A DNA stretch of 64,000 nt, taken from contig NZ_JAKGAQ010000002.1 in assembly GCF_021532615.1 (NCBI RefSeq), forward strand, positions 658,501-722,500, given 5' to 3'. This document shows positions 35,528 to 44,323 of this stretch, piece by piece. Source of the DNA: Octadecabacter dasysiphoniae. GTDB taxonomy: Bacteria > Pseudomonadota > Alphaproteobacteria > Rhodobacterales > Rhodobacteraceae. How positions within the stretch are numbered: position 1 is the stretch's first letter; every line of letters starts with the position of its first letter. The notes beneath the pieces were generated by a model that was not told where the DNA came from, made no database searches, and saw only the letters and a program-made list of their open reading frames with translations. Made by a program: the position numbers and the translations under genes.

Positions 35528-37365
35528 TCCGCCACCTCAACCCCAATAAATCCGCCAGATTGGCGCGTCCAGAAACCAGCATACTGACCACCCCGTGCGA
35601 GGAGTTCGGCATGGCTTCCATCTTCGATCACGCGGCCATCATCGATCACGATGATCCGGTCCATCTGCGCAATCGTGGATAGACGATGCGCAATCGCGAT
35701 AACGGTTTTGTCGTCCATCAAGCTGGAAAGCGTCGCTTGAATCGTTGCCTCAACTTCGGAATCCAACGCTGATGTTGCTTCGTCCAACAACAGGATCGGC
35801 GCGTCTTTCAGGATCACCCGCGCAAGCGAAATCCGCTGGCGCTGTCCGCCTGACAACTTAACACCCCGTTCACCGACTTGCGCATCATACCCTTTGCGGC
35901 CTTCCCCGTCTTGAAGATCGAGAATGAAATCATGTGCTTCGGCCTTTCTGGCGGCTGCGATCATCTGATCCTCTGTTGCCGACGGGTCGCCGTATAAAAT
36001 ATTGTCCCGCACAGAGCGATGTAACAGCGAGCTTTCTTGCTGCACCATGCCGATAGCCTGACGCAAACTGTCTTGTCGGATCGTCGCAATGTCCTGCCCA
36101 TCGATCAGAATGCGCCCTGATTCAGCGTCGTAAAACCGCAACAACAGCTTTACCAATGTCGACTTACCAGCACCGGACTGACCGACAAGGCCAACCTTTT
36201 CACCCGCCTTGATCGACAGTGACAACCGGTCAATGCCGCCCGACCCGCGCCCGTAATGGTGGCTAAGGGATTGAATATCCAAGGCACCGCCGTTCACCTT
36301 CAGATCGGGCGCGCCGTCCGCATCTGTCAATGTAATCGGCTGGGCTATCGTTTCCATGCCTTCGGAAATCACACCAAGATTCTGGAACAGGTTCGTCACC
36401 GCCCACATGATCCAGCCGGTCATTGCATTCAACCGCAACGTCATCGCCGCAGCGGCAGCGACAATTCCCGCCGTCGCCAACCCGTCCGACCAAAGCCACA
36501 AGGACCAGCCAACCACCGACACAATCAACAACCCGTTTAGCAGGACCAAAGAAACATCCATGATCGTGTAAAGCCGCATTTCTTTCTGAAACGCGACGCG
36601 GGTGCCCTCAATCGCGTCGCGGGCATATTCGATTTCACGATCATGGTGCGCGAACATTTTGACGGAATGGATGTTGGTATAACTGTCGACAACGCGGCCA
36701 GTAACCTCGGACCTCGCATCAGACGATATCTTTGCTGCGGGGCCGACACGCAGAACAGTCCAACGCATCAACATCGCATAAAGAACGAACCAGACCACCA
36801 ATGGGATAAGAAGGCGGGGATCAGCGCCCATCAGCAAAACCGCAGCACCGATGATGTAGGCGAGCGAGAACGTCACAGCGTCAAAAACCTGGAATGCGAC
36901 TTCGGATGCGGCCGGAGGGGTCTGCATGATCCGGTTCGCCATACGTCCGGCAAAGTCGTTTTCAAACCACCCAACTGATTGGCGCAAGACATGGCGGTGC
37001 GCGCGCCAGCGCACGATGGCCGCAAAATTCGGGACAATGGATTGGTTTAACAGCGCCACATCAATGACCTGCAACGCGGGCCGCAAGGTCAGCAGGAACA
37101 AACCCATCGCAATGAATTCCCAACCGTAATCCGCCCAAAACGACACTTCGGACCCCGGCGCGATCAAATCAACCAAACGCCCCATATAGGCGATCAGCCA
37201 AACCTCGACCAACGCGACCACGACAGACATGATTCCAGCCGCCCAGAAAACACGGCGAAATGGACGCGCATAGCCCTTTAGGAACGGCCAAAGCCGTGTC
37301 GGGGGTGTGTCGTCCTGTGCATAGGGCACATAGGGATCGACTAGGTTTTCAAAGAAGCGGAACAA
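35524..37365 (-). CDS. ABC exporter half-transporter (first of a pair)
   Basis: A 613-aa half-transporter with six membrane segments (about 40-330) and an ATPase domain: Walker A GQSGAGKST (about 390), signature LSGGQRQRISLARV, Walker B ILLLDEATSALDSE, H-loop IAHRLST. The open frame begins at GTG 37383, but AAGGA lies 8 bases before a TTG at 37365, giving MFRFFENLVDPYVPYA. I prefer the TTG start, with moderate confidence. The gene begins 40 bases after lysE on the same strand and is coupled to its partner by ATGA. Confidence 0.9.
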   Translation of the reverse strand: MFRFFENLVDPYVPYAQDDTPPTRLWPFLKGYARPFRRVFWAAGIMSVVVALVEVWLIAYMGRLVDLIAPGSEVSFWADYGWEFIAMGLFLLTLRPALQVIDVALLNQSIVPNFAAIVRWRAHRHVLRQSVGWFENDFAGRMANRIMQTPPAASEVAFQVFDAVTFSLAYIIGAAVLLMGADPRLLIPLVVWFVLYAMLMRWTVLRVGPAAKISSDARSEVTGRVVDSYTNIHSVKMFAHHDREIEYARDAIEGTRVAFQKEMRLYTIMDVSLVLLNGLLIVSVVGWSLWLWSDGLATAGIVAAAAAMTLRLNAMTGWIMWAVTNLFQNLGVISEGMETIAQPITLTDADGAPDLKVNGGALDIQSLSHHYGRGSGGIDRLSLSIKAGEKVGLVGQSGAGKSTLVKLLLRFYDAESGRILIDGQDIATIRQDSLRQAIGMVQQESSLLHRSVRDNILYGDPSATEDQMIAAARKAEAHDFILDLQDGEGRKGYDAQVGERGVKLSGGQRQRISLARVILKDAPILLLDEATSALDSEVEATIQATLSSLMDDKTVIAIAHRLSTIAQMDRIIVIDDGRVIEDGSHAELLARGGQYAGFWTRQSGGFIGVEVAE

Positions 37366-37405
37366 GGGACGTATCCTTTCCACTGCTCATATAGACCGGT
37401 TTAGG

Positions 37406-37978
37406 TCACAGGAAAACCAGACCCGAGAAAACAGCCAAGGCTACGGCCATGATCCGCATAAAGACCTGCCATTTTACCGGATCAGCAAGGAGGGTTTTCA
37501 ATAGACTGCCCGCGTAAGTCCAAAACAGACAGACACACAGATTGGTGCCCGAAAACGTCAGGGCCAACGTTGTTGCCTGGGTCAGCGGCGCAAGATCGGT
37601 GACCAATGCAGATGCAGACGTCGCAACAGCCCAGATTTTCGGATTCACCCATTGGAACAGGACTGCTTGGCCAAAGGTAAAAGGGCGATCAGTATCGCGG
37701 GCTTGCGCGGGTTTGGCGTGCCACAACTTCCACGCCATCCACAAAATCCAAAGGGACGCGATGACCATCAGCACAACGCGCATCGCAGGGAATGTATCGA
37801 TCAGCGCACCTAGGCCGAAACCGGTCACGAACGCGATAAACCCGACGCCCAGCGCGACGCCCAAAAGATGCGGCACGGTGGCGCGAAACCCAAAACGTGC
37901 GCCCGACGCCGTAAGCAAGATCACGTTTGGTCCCGGCGAAAACAAGCCAAAGAAGACAAACCCAATCAGCGCGGTCAT
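37406..37978 (-). CDS. LysE/RhtB family amino-acid exporter
   Basis: A 190-aa inner-membrane protein with about six hydrophobic segments. The N-terminal signature FFGLFSPGPNVILLTASGARFG (cited in part as SPGPNVILLTASGARFG) is the LysE-family hallmark, and FQWVNPKIWAVA is also typical. It probably exports an amino acid or homoserine-like compound. Its ATG overlaps the cca stop as ATGA. Confidence 0.92.
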   Translation of the reverse strand: MTALIGFVFFGLFSPGPNVILLTASGARFGFRATVPHLLGVALGVGFIAFVTGFGLGALIDTFPAMRVVLMVIASLWILWMAWKLWHAKPAQARDTDRPFTFGQAVLFQWVNPKIWAVATSASALVTDLAPLTQATTLALTFSGTNLCVCLFWTYAGSLLKTLLADPVKWQVFMRIMAVALAVFSGLVFL

Positions 37979-39216
37979 GGCCGTTCTAACAAGGCAGATT
38001 TTGACATCTCAAATTGGGAAGCGATCCAGGTTTCTTTCAGAAACTGCAACCTATCCCCCAGTGCTTTTCCCGTATATTCTGGCATCAAATCCGCCGCCTG
38101 AACGGGAAACTTTGCAGATGCACCGCGTTCTAGGTCTGCCAGCACAGTTTCATCAAAAGGCTGCTGCAATGACGCCCAGCGCAACAACAAGCAATGAACA
38201 GCGGGCCAATAATCGTGCCGATACGCAAGCGCATGAGCAGGCGTCAATGATCCCGCTTCGCGCAGAACCAGCGCGATCTTTTTGGCAGCGGCGCTCGACA
38301 GCCGCAACCGGTCTGCCACATCCGCGCATCCCAGTGACGCAAGACGCGTCGCCATATCATTGGGCGCAACCATAGGGCCTTCGATCGGATAGCTTTCTTC
38401 GAGATCAATCAACCGCGCGAGGGTCAGCACACTGGCGCCGGGCAGAATACGGCCAAGAACGCCAGATTGCTCCATCGTGCCTACAATTGGCGCAGCGTCC
38501 CGGTTAGAGATGATGCGCGTAACCTCCGCGCCGATCCGTTCGCGCGAGATCCCCGTCAGACCATCCGCAAGCAGCGCACAGGCTGCCAAACCATCTGCAT
38601 CAACGCCATCGTCTTGATTGCCGTGAGACGCCGTAAACCGGAAGAATCGCAAGATGCGCAGATAGTCTTCTTTGATCCGGTCAACGGGATCACCGATAAA
38701 CCGGATGCGCCGCGCCGCAAGGTCTGCAGAACCCCCGACAAGATCACGGATTTCACCTTGGCGATTTGCATAGAATGCGTTGATCGTAAAATCGCGGCGG
38801 GTGGCGTCATCTTCGATGTTTCGGGAAAATGCGACCGTCGCATGACGACCGTCCGTTTCTACATCCGTACGAAATGTGGTGATCTCATAGGGGCCAGCGC
38901 CGACGGGGTCGACTGCCGTAATCGTACCATGTTCGATGCCTGTCGGAATGGCCTTCCAGCTGGAGCGTTTGAATTTAAGGCTTTCAACAATCGCTATCGT
39001 GTCTTCGGGCAGGGCGTCCGTAGATAGATCAACGTCATGCACGTGGCGGTCCATCATGGTATCCCGCACACAGCCGCCGACGGCGTAAATCTGGTGACCC
39101 GCATCTTCAAACGCTGCCATTAGGGTTTGCAACATGTCGTCCACCAACCAACGCGGCGTCCCGATATGGCGCAGCGTGCCATCGGCGCGCCAATTGGAGC
39201 GGAGTTTATCCGTCAT
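37975..39216 (-). CDS. CCA tRNA nucleotidyltransferase / poly(A) polymerase family
   Basis: A 413-aa class II nucleotidyltransferase, predicted to add or repair the 3' CCA of tRNAs. The head domain has YAVGGCVRDTMMDR (about residues 42-55) and the catalytic DVDLSTDALPED (about 60-71). TTFRTDVETDGRHATVAF, RDFTINAFYA and the RNA-binding IKEDYLRILRFFRFTASHG follow. The frame could extend to 39318, but ATG 39216 overlaps the upstream nudix stop (ATGA) and gives the usual length. Distinguishing CCA-adding from poly(A) activity needs a family search. Confidence 0.93.
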   Translation of the reverse strand: MTDKLRSNWRADGTLRHIGTPRWLVDDMLQTLMAAFEDAGHQIYAVGGCVRDTMMDRHVHDVDLSTDALPEDTIAIVESLKFKRSSWKAIPTGIEHGTITAVDPVGAGPYEITTFRTDVETDGRHATVAFSRNIEDDATRRDFTINAFYANRQGEIRDLVGGSADLAARRIRFIGDPVDRIKEDYLRILRFFRFTASHGNQDDGVDADGLAACALLADGLTGISRERIGAEVTRIISNRDAAPIVGTMEQSGVLGRILPGASVLTLARLIDLEESYPIEGPMVAPNDMATRLASLGCADVADRLRLSSAAAKKIALVLREAGSLTPAHALAYRHDYWPAVHCLLLRWASLQQPFDETVLADLERGASAKFPVQAADLMPEYTGKALGDRLQFLKETWIASQFEMSKSALLERP

Positions 39217-39806
39217 GCCGCGCCCTCGGCCAAGCCGCGCAGAATACGCGCCGTCGCACCCCAGATATAATAGGGGCCGTAGGGGACTGTGTAATATTGG
39301 CGTCGTTGTCCGCGCCAATGACGTCCTTCGATCCGATAATTTTCAGGCATCAGGACATGGGAAATCGGAACGGTAAAAACCTCGGCCACTTCGCCGGGTT
39401 CAGGGACAAACGCCAAATCAGACGGCACCATCGCAATGATCGGCGTCACCGCATAATTCGTCACGGTTTCATGGCTCGGCAAGACACCGAGGACTGTCGC
39501 AAGCTCGGGGTCTAACCCGATTTCTTCTTGCGCTTCGCGCAGGGCCGTGTGGCACAGATCACGGTCAGTTTCGTCCTGACGCCCACCAGCAAACGCGATC
39601 TGTCCGGGATGGTGCTTTAGCTGGGCCGACCGTTTCGTAAGGATCAAATGCCCACCTTCTGTGACAGCGATTAAAACAGCGGCCGGTTTTAGCGAACGTT
39701 GCTGGGGCAATTCCACGTTAGGGTTCAGATCGAAGTCGGACGATGCCCCGCGCACGTTTTCAATCGCACGCGAGAGCATCGCCTTTAGGTCTTCAGGGCT
39801 TTGCAT
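39213..39806 (-). CDS. CoA pyrophosphatase-like Nudix hydrolase
   Basis: A 197-aa Nudix hydrolase. The box is GGRQDETDRDLCHTALRE and REAQEEIGL (about residues 75-98), preceded by LKHHPGQIAFAGG, a phrase typical of the NudL/CoA diphosphatase branch. It probably cleaves coenzyme A or its derivatives. The start at ATG 39806 overlaps the last 14 bases of hslO, with AGGA upstream. It precedes cca by an ATGA overlap. Confidence 0.9.
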   Translation of the reverse strand: MQSPEDLKAMLSRAIENVRGASSDFDLNPNVELPQQRSLKPAAVLIAVTEGGHLILTKRSAQLKHHPGQIAFAGGRQDETDRDLCHTALREAQEEIGLDPELATVLGVLPSHETVTNYAVTPIIAMVPSDLAFVPEPGEVAEVFTVPISHVLMPENYRIEGRHWRGQRRQYYTVPYGPYYIWGATARILRGLAEGAA

Positions 39807-40791
39807 CTGGTCCTGCCGTCGCCTCAAATCCGAGGGTGTTCGGCTCAAACTCATAATGCGCACCGCAAAACTGGCAATCCGCCGTCACAGTGTTTTCATC
39901 CGTCGTCATATGTTCAATATCCTTCGCCGAATAAATCGACAGGGACTGACGCACTTTGTCAGGTGAACACGAACACCCGAACTGAACGGGCTGTGGATCA
40001 AACACGCGCGGCTGTTCTTCGTGGAACAAACGAACAAGCAGCTCTGTTGGTTGAACGGTTGGGCCGATCAGCTCAATCTCTTCTGCGGTGCGCATAAGCA
40101 GCGTTGCGCGCGTCCAGTTTTCACCTTCGTCGTCATTCAACAGATCCTCAACCGCGGTCAGGCCGTCATCCGTTGCTTCGCCTGGGTTCGCCAAGGGGGA
40201 CGCTTTGGGCATCGCTTGCAACATAATCCCGCCAGCGCGCCACGATTCATCACCGCCCGGAACTGACGCTTTGCCAAAAGTCAGCTGAAACGCAGTTGGC
40301 AATTGTTCGGATTGTGCAAAGTACGCTTCGGCACATGCAGACAACGAACCACCTGCGATCGGGGTGATCCCTTGGTAGGGGGTCGTGCCTTCGCCCTGAT
40401 CGATCAGGATAGCGAAATAACCTTTGCCCACTTGGCTAAACGGATGACCCGTCGGGTCAATGGCGTCTTTGTCATAGCTTGCGTAGGCGCGAACGCGGCC
40501 GGGTTCCCCGTCTTTTGTGGGGCCATAATAATCGGTTGCGATCAGGCGGGCTGGGCCGTCACCGCGCACTTGCAACGACAGCTTCCAACGCAGCTTAATT
40601 GTTTGGCCAATCAACGCCGTCAGCAACGCCATTTCTGCCACCAATGCTTCGACCGCTGGCGGATAATCGTGCTGCTGCAAGACCTGATCCAACACACCGT
40701 CAAGGCGCGCCACGCGCCCCCGAATGTCGGAACGGTCAAGTTGGAACGGCAGGACAGTGTCATCCCATGCGATAGTTGATGCGGTATTCAT
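39793..40791 (-). CDS. hslO: Redox-regulated chaperone Hsp33
   Basis: Hsp33 (332 aa) is a holdase activated when oxidation releases zinc from its C-terminal cysteines. The four cysteines are present as FGCSCSPDKV (CxC) and CQFCGAHYEF (CxxC), at about residues 275-312. The N-terminal phrases SDIRGRVARL and TALIGQTIKLRWKLSLQVRG match the family. ATG 40791 follows AGGAAAG. It is first in the long minus-strand run to 31.9 kb and divergent from a Nudix gene with 71 bases between starts. Confidence 0.95.
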   Translation of the reverse strand: MNTASTIAWDDTVLPFQLDRSDIRGRVARLDGVLDQVLQQHDYPPAVEALVAEMALLTALIGQTIKLRWKLSLQVRGDGPARLIATDYYGPTKDGEPGRVRAYASYDKDAIDPTGHPFSQVGKGYFAILIDQGEGTTPYQGITPIAGGSLSACAEAYFAQSEQLPTAFQLTFGKASVPGGDESWRAGGIMLQAMPKASPLANPGEATDDGLTAVEDLLNDDEGENWTRATLLMRTAEEIELIGPTVQPTELLVRLFHEEQPRVFDPQPVQFGCSCSPDKVRQSLSIYSAKDIEHMTTDENTVTADCQFCGAHYEFEPNTLGFEATAGPDAKP

Positions 40792-40862
40792 TTGGCTTTC
40801 CTAACAAGTCCAAGGTTGGCATACCGCGTCCATATAGGTGCGGCAAGGCAAGGAAAAAGGGC

Positions 40863-41297
40863 ATGATCAGACGGTACGGCGAACGGGTTGACCCTGCTAT
40901 GCGCTACACGCCGCGTCCCGGCGCATATGTTATCCTGCAAAGAGGCCGCGATTTACTGCTAACGGTGCAAGACGGCGAACGCCCCGAACTGCAATTACCC
41001 GGCGGTGGAATTGACGCGGGCGAACATGTTGTGCCTGCTTTGCACCGCGAAGTCATGGAAGAAACCGGTTGGCGGATGGATCGCCCTGTACGGTTGGGTG
41101 TCTTCAAACGCTTTGTTTTTATGCCCGAATACGACATGTGGGCTGAAAAGATTTGCACGATCTACTGGTCTCAGCCGACCCTTAGATTGGGCCCTCCCCT
41201 TGAGGAAACACACACCGCTGTTTGGGTCCCCATGGACGAGGCCCCCGCCCTGCTGAGTAACGAAGGCGACGCTGCGTTCGTCGCCAGCTTGCTCTAG
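40863..41297 (+). CDS. Nudix hydrolase
   Basis: A 144-aa Nudix protein with box [18 protein letters not shown] and REVMEETGW (about residues 51-73). The N terminus [20 protein letters not shown] is a plain Nudix start. The substrate is unknown. AAGGAAAAAGGGC lies directly before the ATG at 40863; the longer frame from 40776 overlaps hslO and is unlikely. argG follows 52 bases downstream. Confidence 0.88.
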   Translation: MIRRYGERVDPAMRYTPRPGAYVILQRGRDLLLTVQDGERPELQLPGGGIDAGEHVVPALHREVMEETGWRMDRPVRLGVFKRFVFMPEYDMWAEKICTIYWSQPTLRLGPPLEETHTAVWVPMDEAPALLSNEGDAAFVASLL

Positions 41298-41349
41298 TTT
41301 CCGAAACCGCGTAATTCGCCTGCAAATAACCCCTTTGGAGTCGCCCGAT

Positions 41350-42582
41350 ATGTCCGCCAAGTTCACGCCGAAAAAAGTTGTCCTCGCCTATTCTGGCGGT
41401 TTGGATACGTCGATCATCCTGAAATGGCTGAAGACGGAATACGGCTGTGAGGTCGTGACGTTCACTGCCGATTTGGGCCAAGGCGAGGAGCTTGAGCCTG
41501 CGCGCAAGAAGGCGTTGGACATGGGTATCCCCGCTGAGAACATCTATATTGAAGACGTCCGCGAAGAATTTGTACGCGACTTTGTGTTCCCGATGTTTCG
41601 CGCGAATGCGGTTTACGAAGGGCTTTATTTGTTGGGCACATCCATCGCTAGACCATTGATTTCAAAGCGTTTGGTTGAAATTGCTGCCGAAACGGGGGCC
41701 GATGCTGTGGCCCATGGCGCAACGGGTAAAGGCAACGATCAGGTCCGGTTTGAATTGGCCGCCTACGCGTTGAACCCGGACATCAAAGTGATCGCGCCGT
41801 GGCGCGAGTGGGATTTGTCGTCGCGCACCAAGCTTTTGGAATTTGCAGAGGCGCACCAGATTGAGGTCGCTAAAGACAAGCGCGGCGAGGCACCGTTTTC
41901 CGTTGATGCGAACCTGCTGCACACTTCGTCTGAGGGTAAGGTTCTGGAAGACCCCGCAGAGATGGCGCCGGACTACGTTTACCAGCGCACGGTTGCGCCC
42001 GAAGATGCACCAGAAACACCCGAATATGTTGAGGTTGGTTTTGAAGCAGGTGATGCCGTTTCGATCAATGGAGAGGCGATGTCACCCGCAACAATTCTTA
42101 CGAAACTCAATGAGTTAGGCGGCAAACACGGCTGTGGTCGCCTTGATCTGGTTGAGGGTCGTTTCGTTGGTATGAAGTCGCGCGGTGTCTATGAAACGCC
42201 CGGCGGAACCCTGTTGCTTGAGGCGCACCGTGGCATCGAATCAATCACATTGGATCGCGGTGCGGCGCACCTGAAAGACGAGCTGATGCCGCGCTACGCG
42301 GAGCTGATTTATAACGGTTTCTGGTTCTCGCCAGAGCGGGAAATGCTGCAAGCCGCGATCGATAAATCACAGACACACGTGACGGGTTCGGTAACACTGA
42401 AGCTGTACAAAGGATCGGCCAAAACGGTTGCACGTTCGTCTGACTACAGCCTGTATTCAGAAGCGCATGTGACGTTCGAGGACGACGCGGGTGCCTATGA
42501 TCAAAAGGATGCGGCGGGGTTCATTCAGTTGAATGCGCTGCGTTTGAAATTGTTGGCAGCGCGGGACAAACGCACGAAATAA
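41350..42582 (+). CDS. argG: Argininosuccinate synthase
   Basis: ArgG (410 aa) joins citrulline and aspartate using ATP, in the arginine pathway. The PP-loop is [15 protein letters not shown] (about residues 12-26). The citrulline/aspartate-site phrases [14 protein letters not shown] and [10 protein letters not shown] are intact. The ORF can be opened at a TTG 15 bases earlier, but ATG 41350 has GGAG upstream and gives the family start [18 protein letters not shown] tandem repeat begins 6 bases after the stop. Confidence 0.97.
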   Translation: MSAKFTPKKVVLAYSGGLDTSIILKWLKTEYGCEVVTFTADLGQGEELEPARKKALDMGIPAENIYIEDVREEFVRDFVFPMFRANAVYEGLYLLGTSIARPLISKRLVEIAAETGADAVAHGATGKGNDQVRFELAAYALNPDIKVIAPWREWDLSSRTKLLEFAEAHQIEVAKDKRGEAPFSVDANLLHTSSEGKVLEDPAEMAPDYVYQRTVAPEDAPETPEYVEVGFEAGDAVSINGEAMSPATILTKLNELGGKHGCGRLDLVEGRFVGMKSRGVYETPGGTLLLEAHRGIESITLDRGAAHLKDELMPRYAELIYNGFWFSPEREMLQAAIDKSQTHVTGSVTLKLYKGSAKTVARSSDYSLYSEAHVTFEDDAGAYDQKDAAGFIQLNALRLKLLAARDKRTK

Positions 42583-42588
42583 CGCGGT

Positions 42589-42639
42589 ATGGTTCTGATA
42601 TGGGTCCGGTATGGTTTCCATATGGGTCTGATACGGGTC
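42589..42639 (+). repeat. 11-bp tandem repeat array
   Basis: Four full units and a partial fifth of an 11-base repeat: ATGGTTCTGAT (42589), ATGGGTCCGGT (42600), ATGGTTTCCAT (42611), ATGGGTCTGAT (42622) and ACGGGTC (42633). Consensus ATGGGTCTGAT. The period equals one helical turn, and the first base of each unit is always A. It sits in the argG-msrA intergenic space. Confidence 0.85.
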
Positions 42640-42799
42640 TTTTCGTCGCCTCGTTGAAAACACGGGGTTTTTGCCGGATTCAAAATTTCTGGCCCTCCGC
42701 GCAGTGTGATCCCGTTTGGTAAAGAGCGCGTGATCATGCGCGCTGATGCGTTGCGTGGTGCCGTGTTCCGGCAGATGGTACCGGCAAAAGGAGACCATC

Positions 42800-43465
42800 A
42801 TGAATTCCATGTTGCAGAATTTGAAAACGATTGCGCTGGGCGCGGCCATCGCAGTGGCGACATGTCTGAACGCGGGCAAAGCCGAAGCGCGGGATATGCA
42901 AACCATCGTCGTCGCGGGCGGCTGTTTCTGGTGCGTTGAATCAGATTTCGAAAAAGTGCGCGGCGTGTCCGAAGTAACATCAGGATATACGGGCGGCACA
43001 ACGGCAAATCCGACCTACCGCCAAGTGACGAATAGCAACACAGGCCATTATGAAGCGGTTGAAATCAGATATGACCGCGATCAGATTTCCGAACGCGAGA
43101 TTTATGATCTGTTTTTTCGCAGCGTCGATCCGACGGATGCAGGTGGGCAGTTTTGCGACCGTGGTGATAGTTACCGCACGGCGATTTTCGTCTCTACCAC
43201 TGCGCAAGAACAGGCTGCGCGCGCGGCGCTGAGTGCTGCGCAATCCGAACTTGGCCAACGGATCGTGACGCCTATTTTAGCCGCTGCACCGTTTTATGAC
43301 GCCGAAAGTTACCATCAGGATTATTACAAAGGGTCATCGCGGATCGTGACACGCGGCGGGATCAAAACGCAGGCCGAGGCATATGCATTCTACCGTGAAG
43401 GATGCGGTCGGGATGCGCGGATCGAACAGCTTTGGGGCAGCGATGCCCCATTCATCAACCACTAA
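42800..43465 (+). CDS. msrA: Peptide methionine sulfoxide reductase MsrA, exported
   Basis: MsrA (221 aa) reduces the S-epimer of methionine sulfoxide. The catalytic motif is GGCFWCVESDFEKV (about residues 37-50), with VTSGYTGG and the C-terminal GSSRIVTRGG. A hydrophobic N-terminal segment (about 8-30, ending AEARD) suggests a signal peptide and a periplasmic enzyme. Its second cysteine, in FCDRGDSYRTAIF, is in the family pattern; resolving cysteines near the C terminus are reduced to one (EGCGRD). AAGGAG lies 7 bases before ATG 42800. It overlaps the convergent PfkB kinase gene by 11 bases. Confidence 0.93.
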   Translation: MNSMLQNLKTIALGAAIAVATCLNAGKAEARDMQTIVVAGGCFWCVESDFEKVRGVSEVTSGYTGGTTANPTYRQVTNSNTGHYEAVEIRYDRDQISEREIYDLFFRSVDPTDAGGQFCDRGDSYRTAIFVSTTAQEQAARAALSAAQSELGQRIVTPILAAAPFYDAESYHQDYYKGSSRIVTRGGIKTQAEAYAFYREGCGRDARIEQLWGSDAPFINH

Positions 43466-44321
43466 AATCCTGCACGTCTTTTAGATCGGGAATCACATCC
43501 GCCGTACCGTGACGCATGACCATAAGCGCGGCGGCCTTTGAGGCGGTTTGCAGGGCTTGCAGCATCGGTTGCCCGCGATCCAAACAGGCGAGGACGTATC
43601 CGGTGAACGTATCGCCCGCGCCCGTGGTATCGACGGGGGTCACCTTGTGGGCTGGAATGTGTGCTTTGCCATCGGGGCCGAACCAAGTTGCGCCATCCGA
43701 TCCGAGCGTGACGATCACGTCTTTGACGGGCAAGTCAGCGGGCCCCTGCCCCGAGGCTGATTTCAACTGATCCGCCTCGACCTCATTCAGAATCAGAAAA
43801 TCGAGGTGCGGTAGCACAGTTTGAACGGCAGCAGCATCAAAGGGCGCCGCGGCATAGGCGACTGTCAAACCCATTTCGCGGGCCAGTTTGGCGCCCTCTT
43901 GCTGGAGGTTCGTTTCGTTCTGAAAAACAAAGGTATCGCCCGTTTTTGCACGGGTTAGTGCCTGTTCAAGCGTATGTTGCGGGATCGCGACGTTTGCACC
44001 CTGGTGCAAAATGATGCTGTTTTCGCCCTGCGCATCGACGGCAATGATCGCTTGTGCTGTTTCGACATCGATCTGTTCGATGTGGGTCGTGTCGACGCCG
44101 TATTCCAACAGCCGATCAACCGCCCAGCGCCCGTCATGCCCGACAGCGCCAATATGGTTCACGCGGGCCGCAGCACGCGCCGCGGCGACCGACATGTTCG
44201 CGCCCTTCCCGCCAAGGAAAACCTTGCGATCCGTACTGGCGAGCGTTTCGCCCGGTGCAGGAATGTGCGGCACGGAATAGACGAAATCCGCATTGATCGA
44301 GCCGAGATTCCAGATCGCCAT
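43455..44321 (-). CDS. PfkB-family sugar kinase (ribokinase-like)
   Basis: A 288-aa carbohydrate kinase. N-terminal GGKGANMSVAAARA (about residues 37-50) is the first PfkB signature, and DTTGAGDTFTGYVLA (about 227-241) is the second, with the catalytic Asp. NEVEADQL is also typical of ribokinases. The substrate is probably ribose, but the family includes other sugars and nucleosides. Its ATG lies 2 bases after the maeB stop, so it is probably co-transcribed with maeB, an odd metabolic pairing. Confidence 0.88.
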   Translation of the reverse strand: MAIWNLGSINADFVYSVPHIPAPGETLASTDRKVFLGGKGANMSVAAARAAARVNHIGAVGHDGRWAVDRLLEYGVDTTHIEQIDVETAQAIIAVDAQGENSIILHQGANVAIPQHTLEQALTRAKTGDTFVFQNETNLQQEGAKLAREMGLTVAYAAAPFDAAAVQTVLPHLDFLILNEVEADQLKSASGQGPADLPVKDVIVTLGSDGATWFGPDGKAHIPAHKVTPVDTTGAGDTFTGYVLACLDRGQPMLQALQTASKAAALMVMRHGTADVIPDLKDVQDFSG

Positions 44322-44323
44322 GG

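Noticed and set aside
40863..41297. Second MutT for oxidised dGTP
   Set aside because: It has a Nudix box but none of the MutT-specific surroundings seen at 9974, so only a general Nudix label is given.
42589..42639. Tandem repeat as a CRISPR array
   Set aside because: Units are 11 bases with no spacers and no cas genes.
42457..42999. Minus-strand frame of 180 codons covering the 11-bp repeat
   Set aside because: It crosses the end of argG and start of msrA, has no ribosome-binding site, and the repeat does not keep a reading frame (11 is not a multiple of 3).
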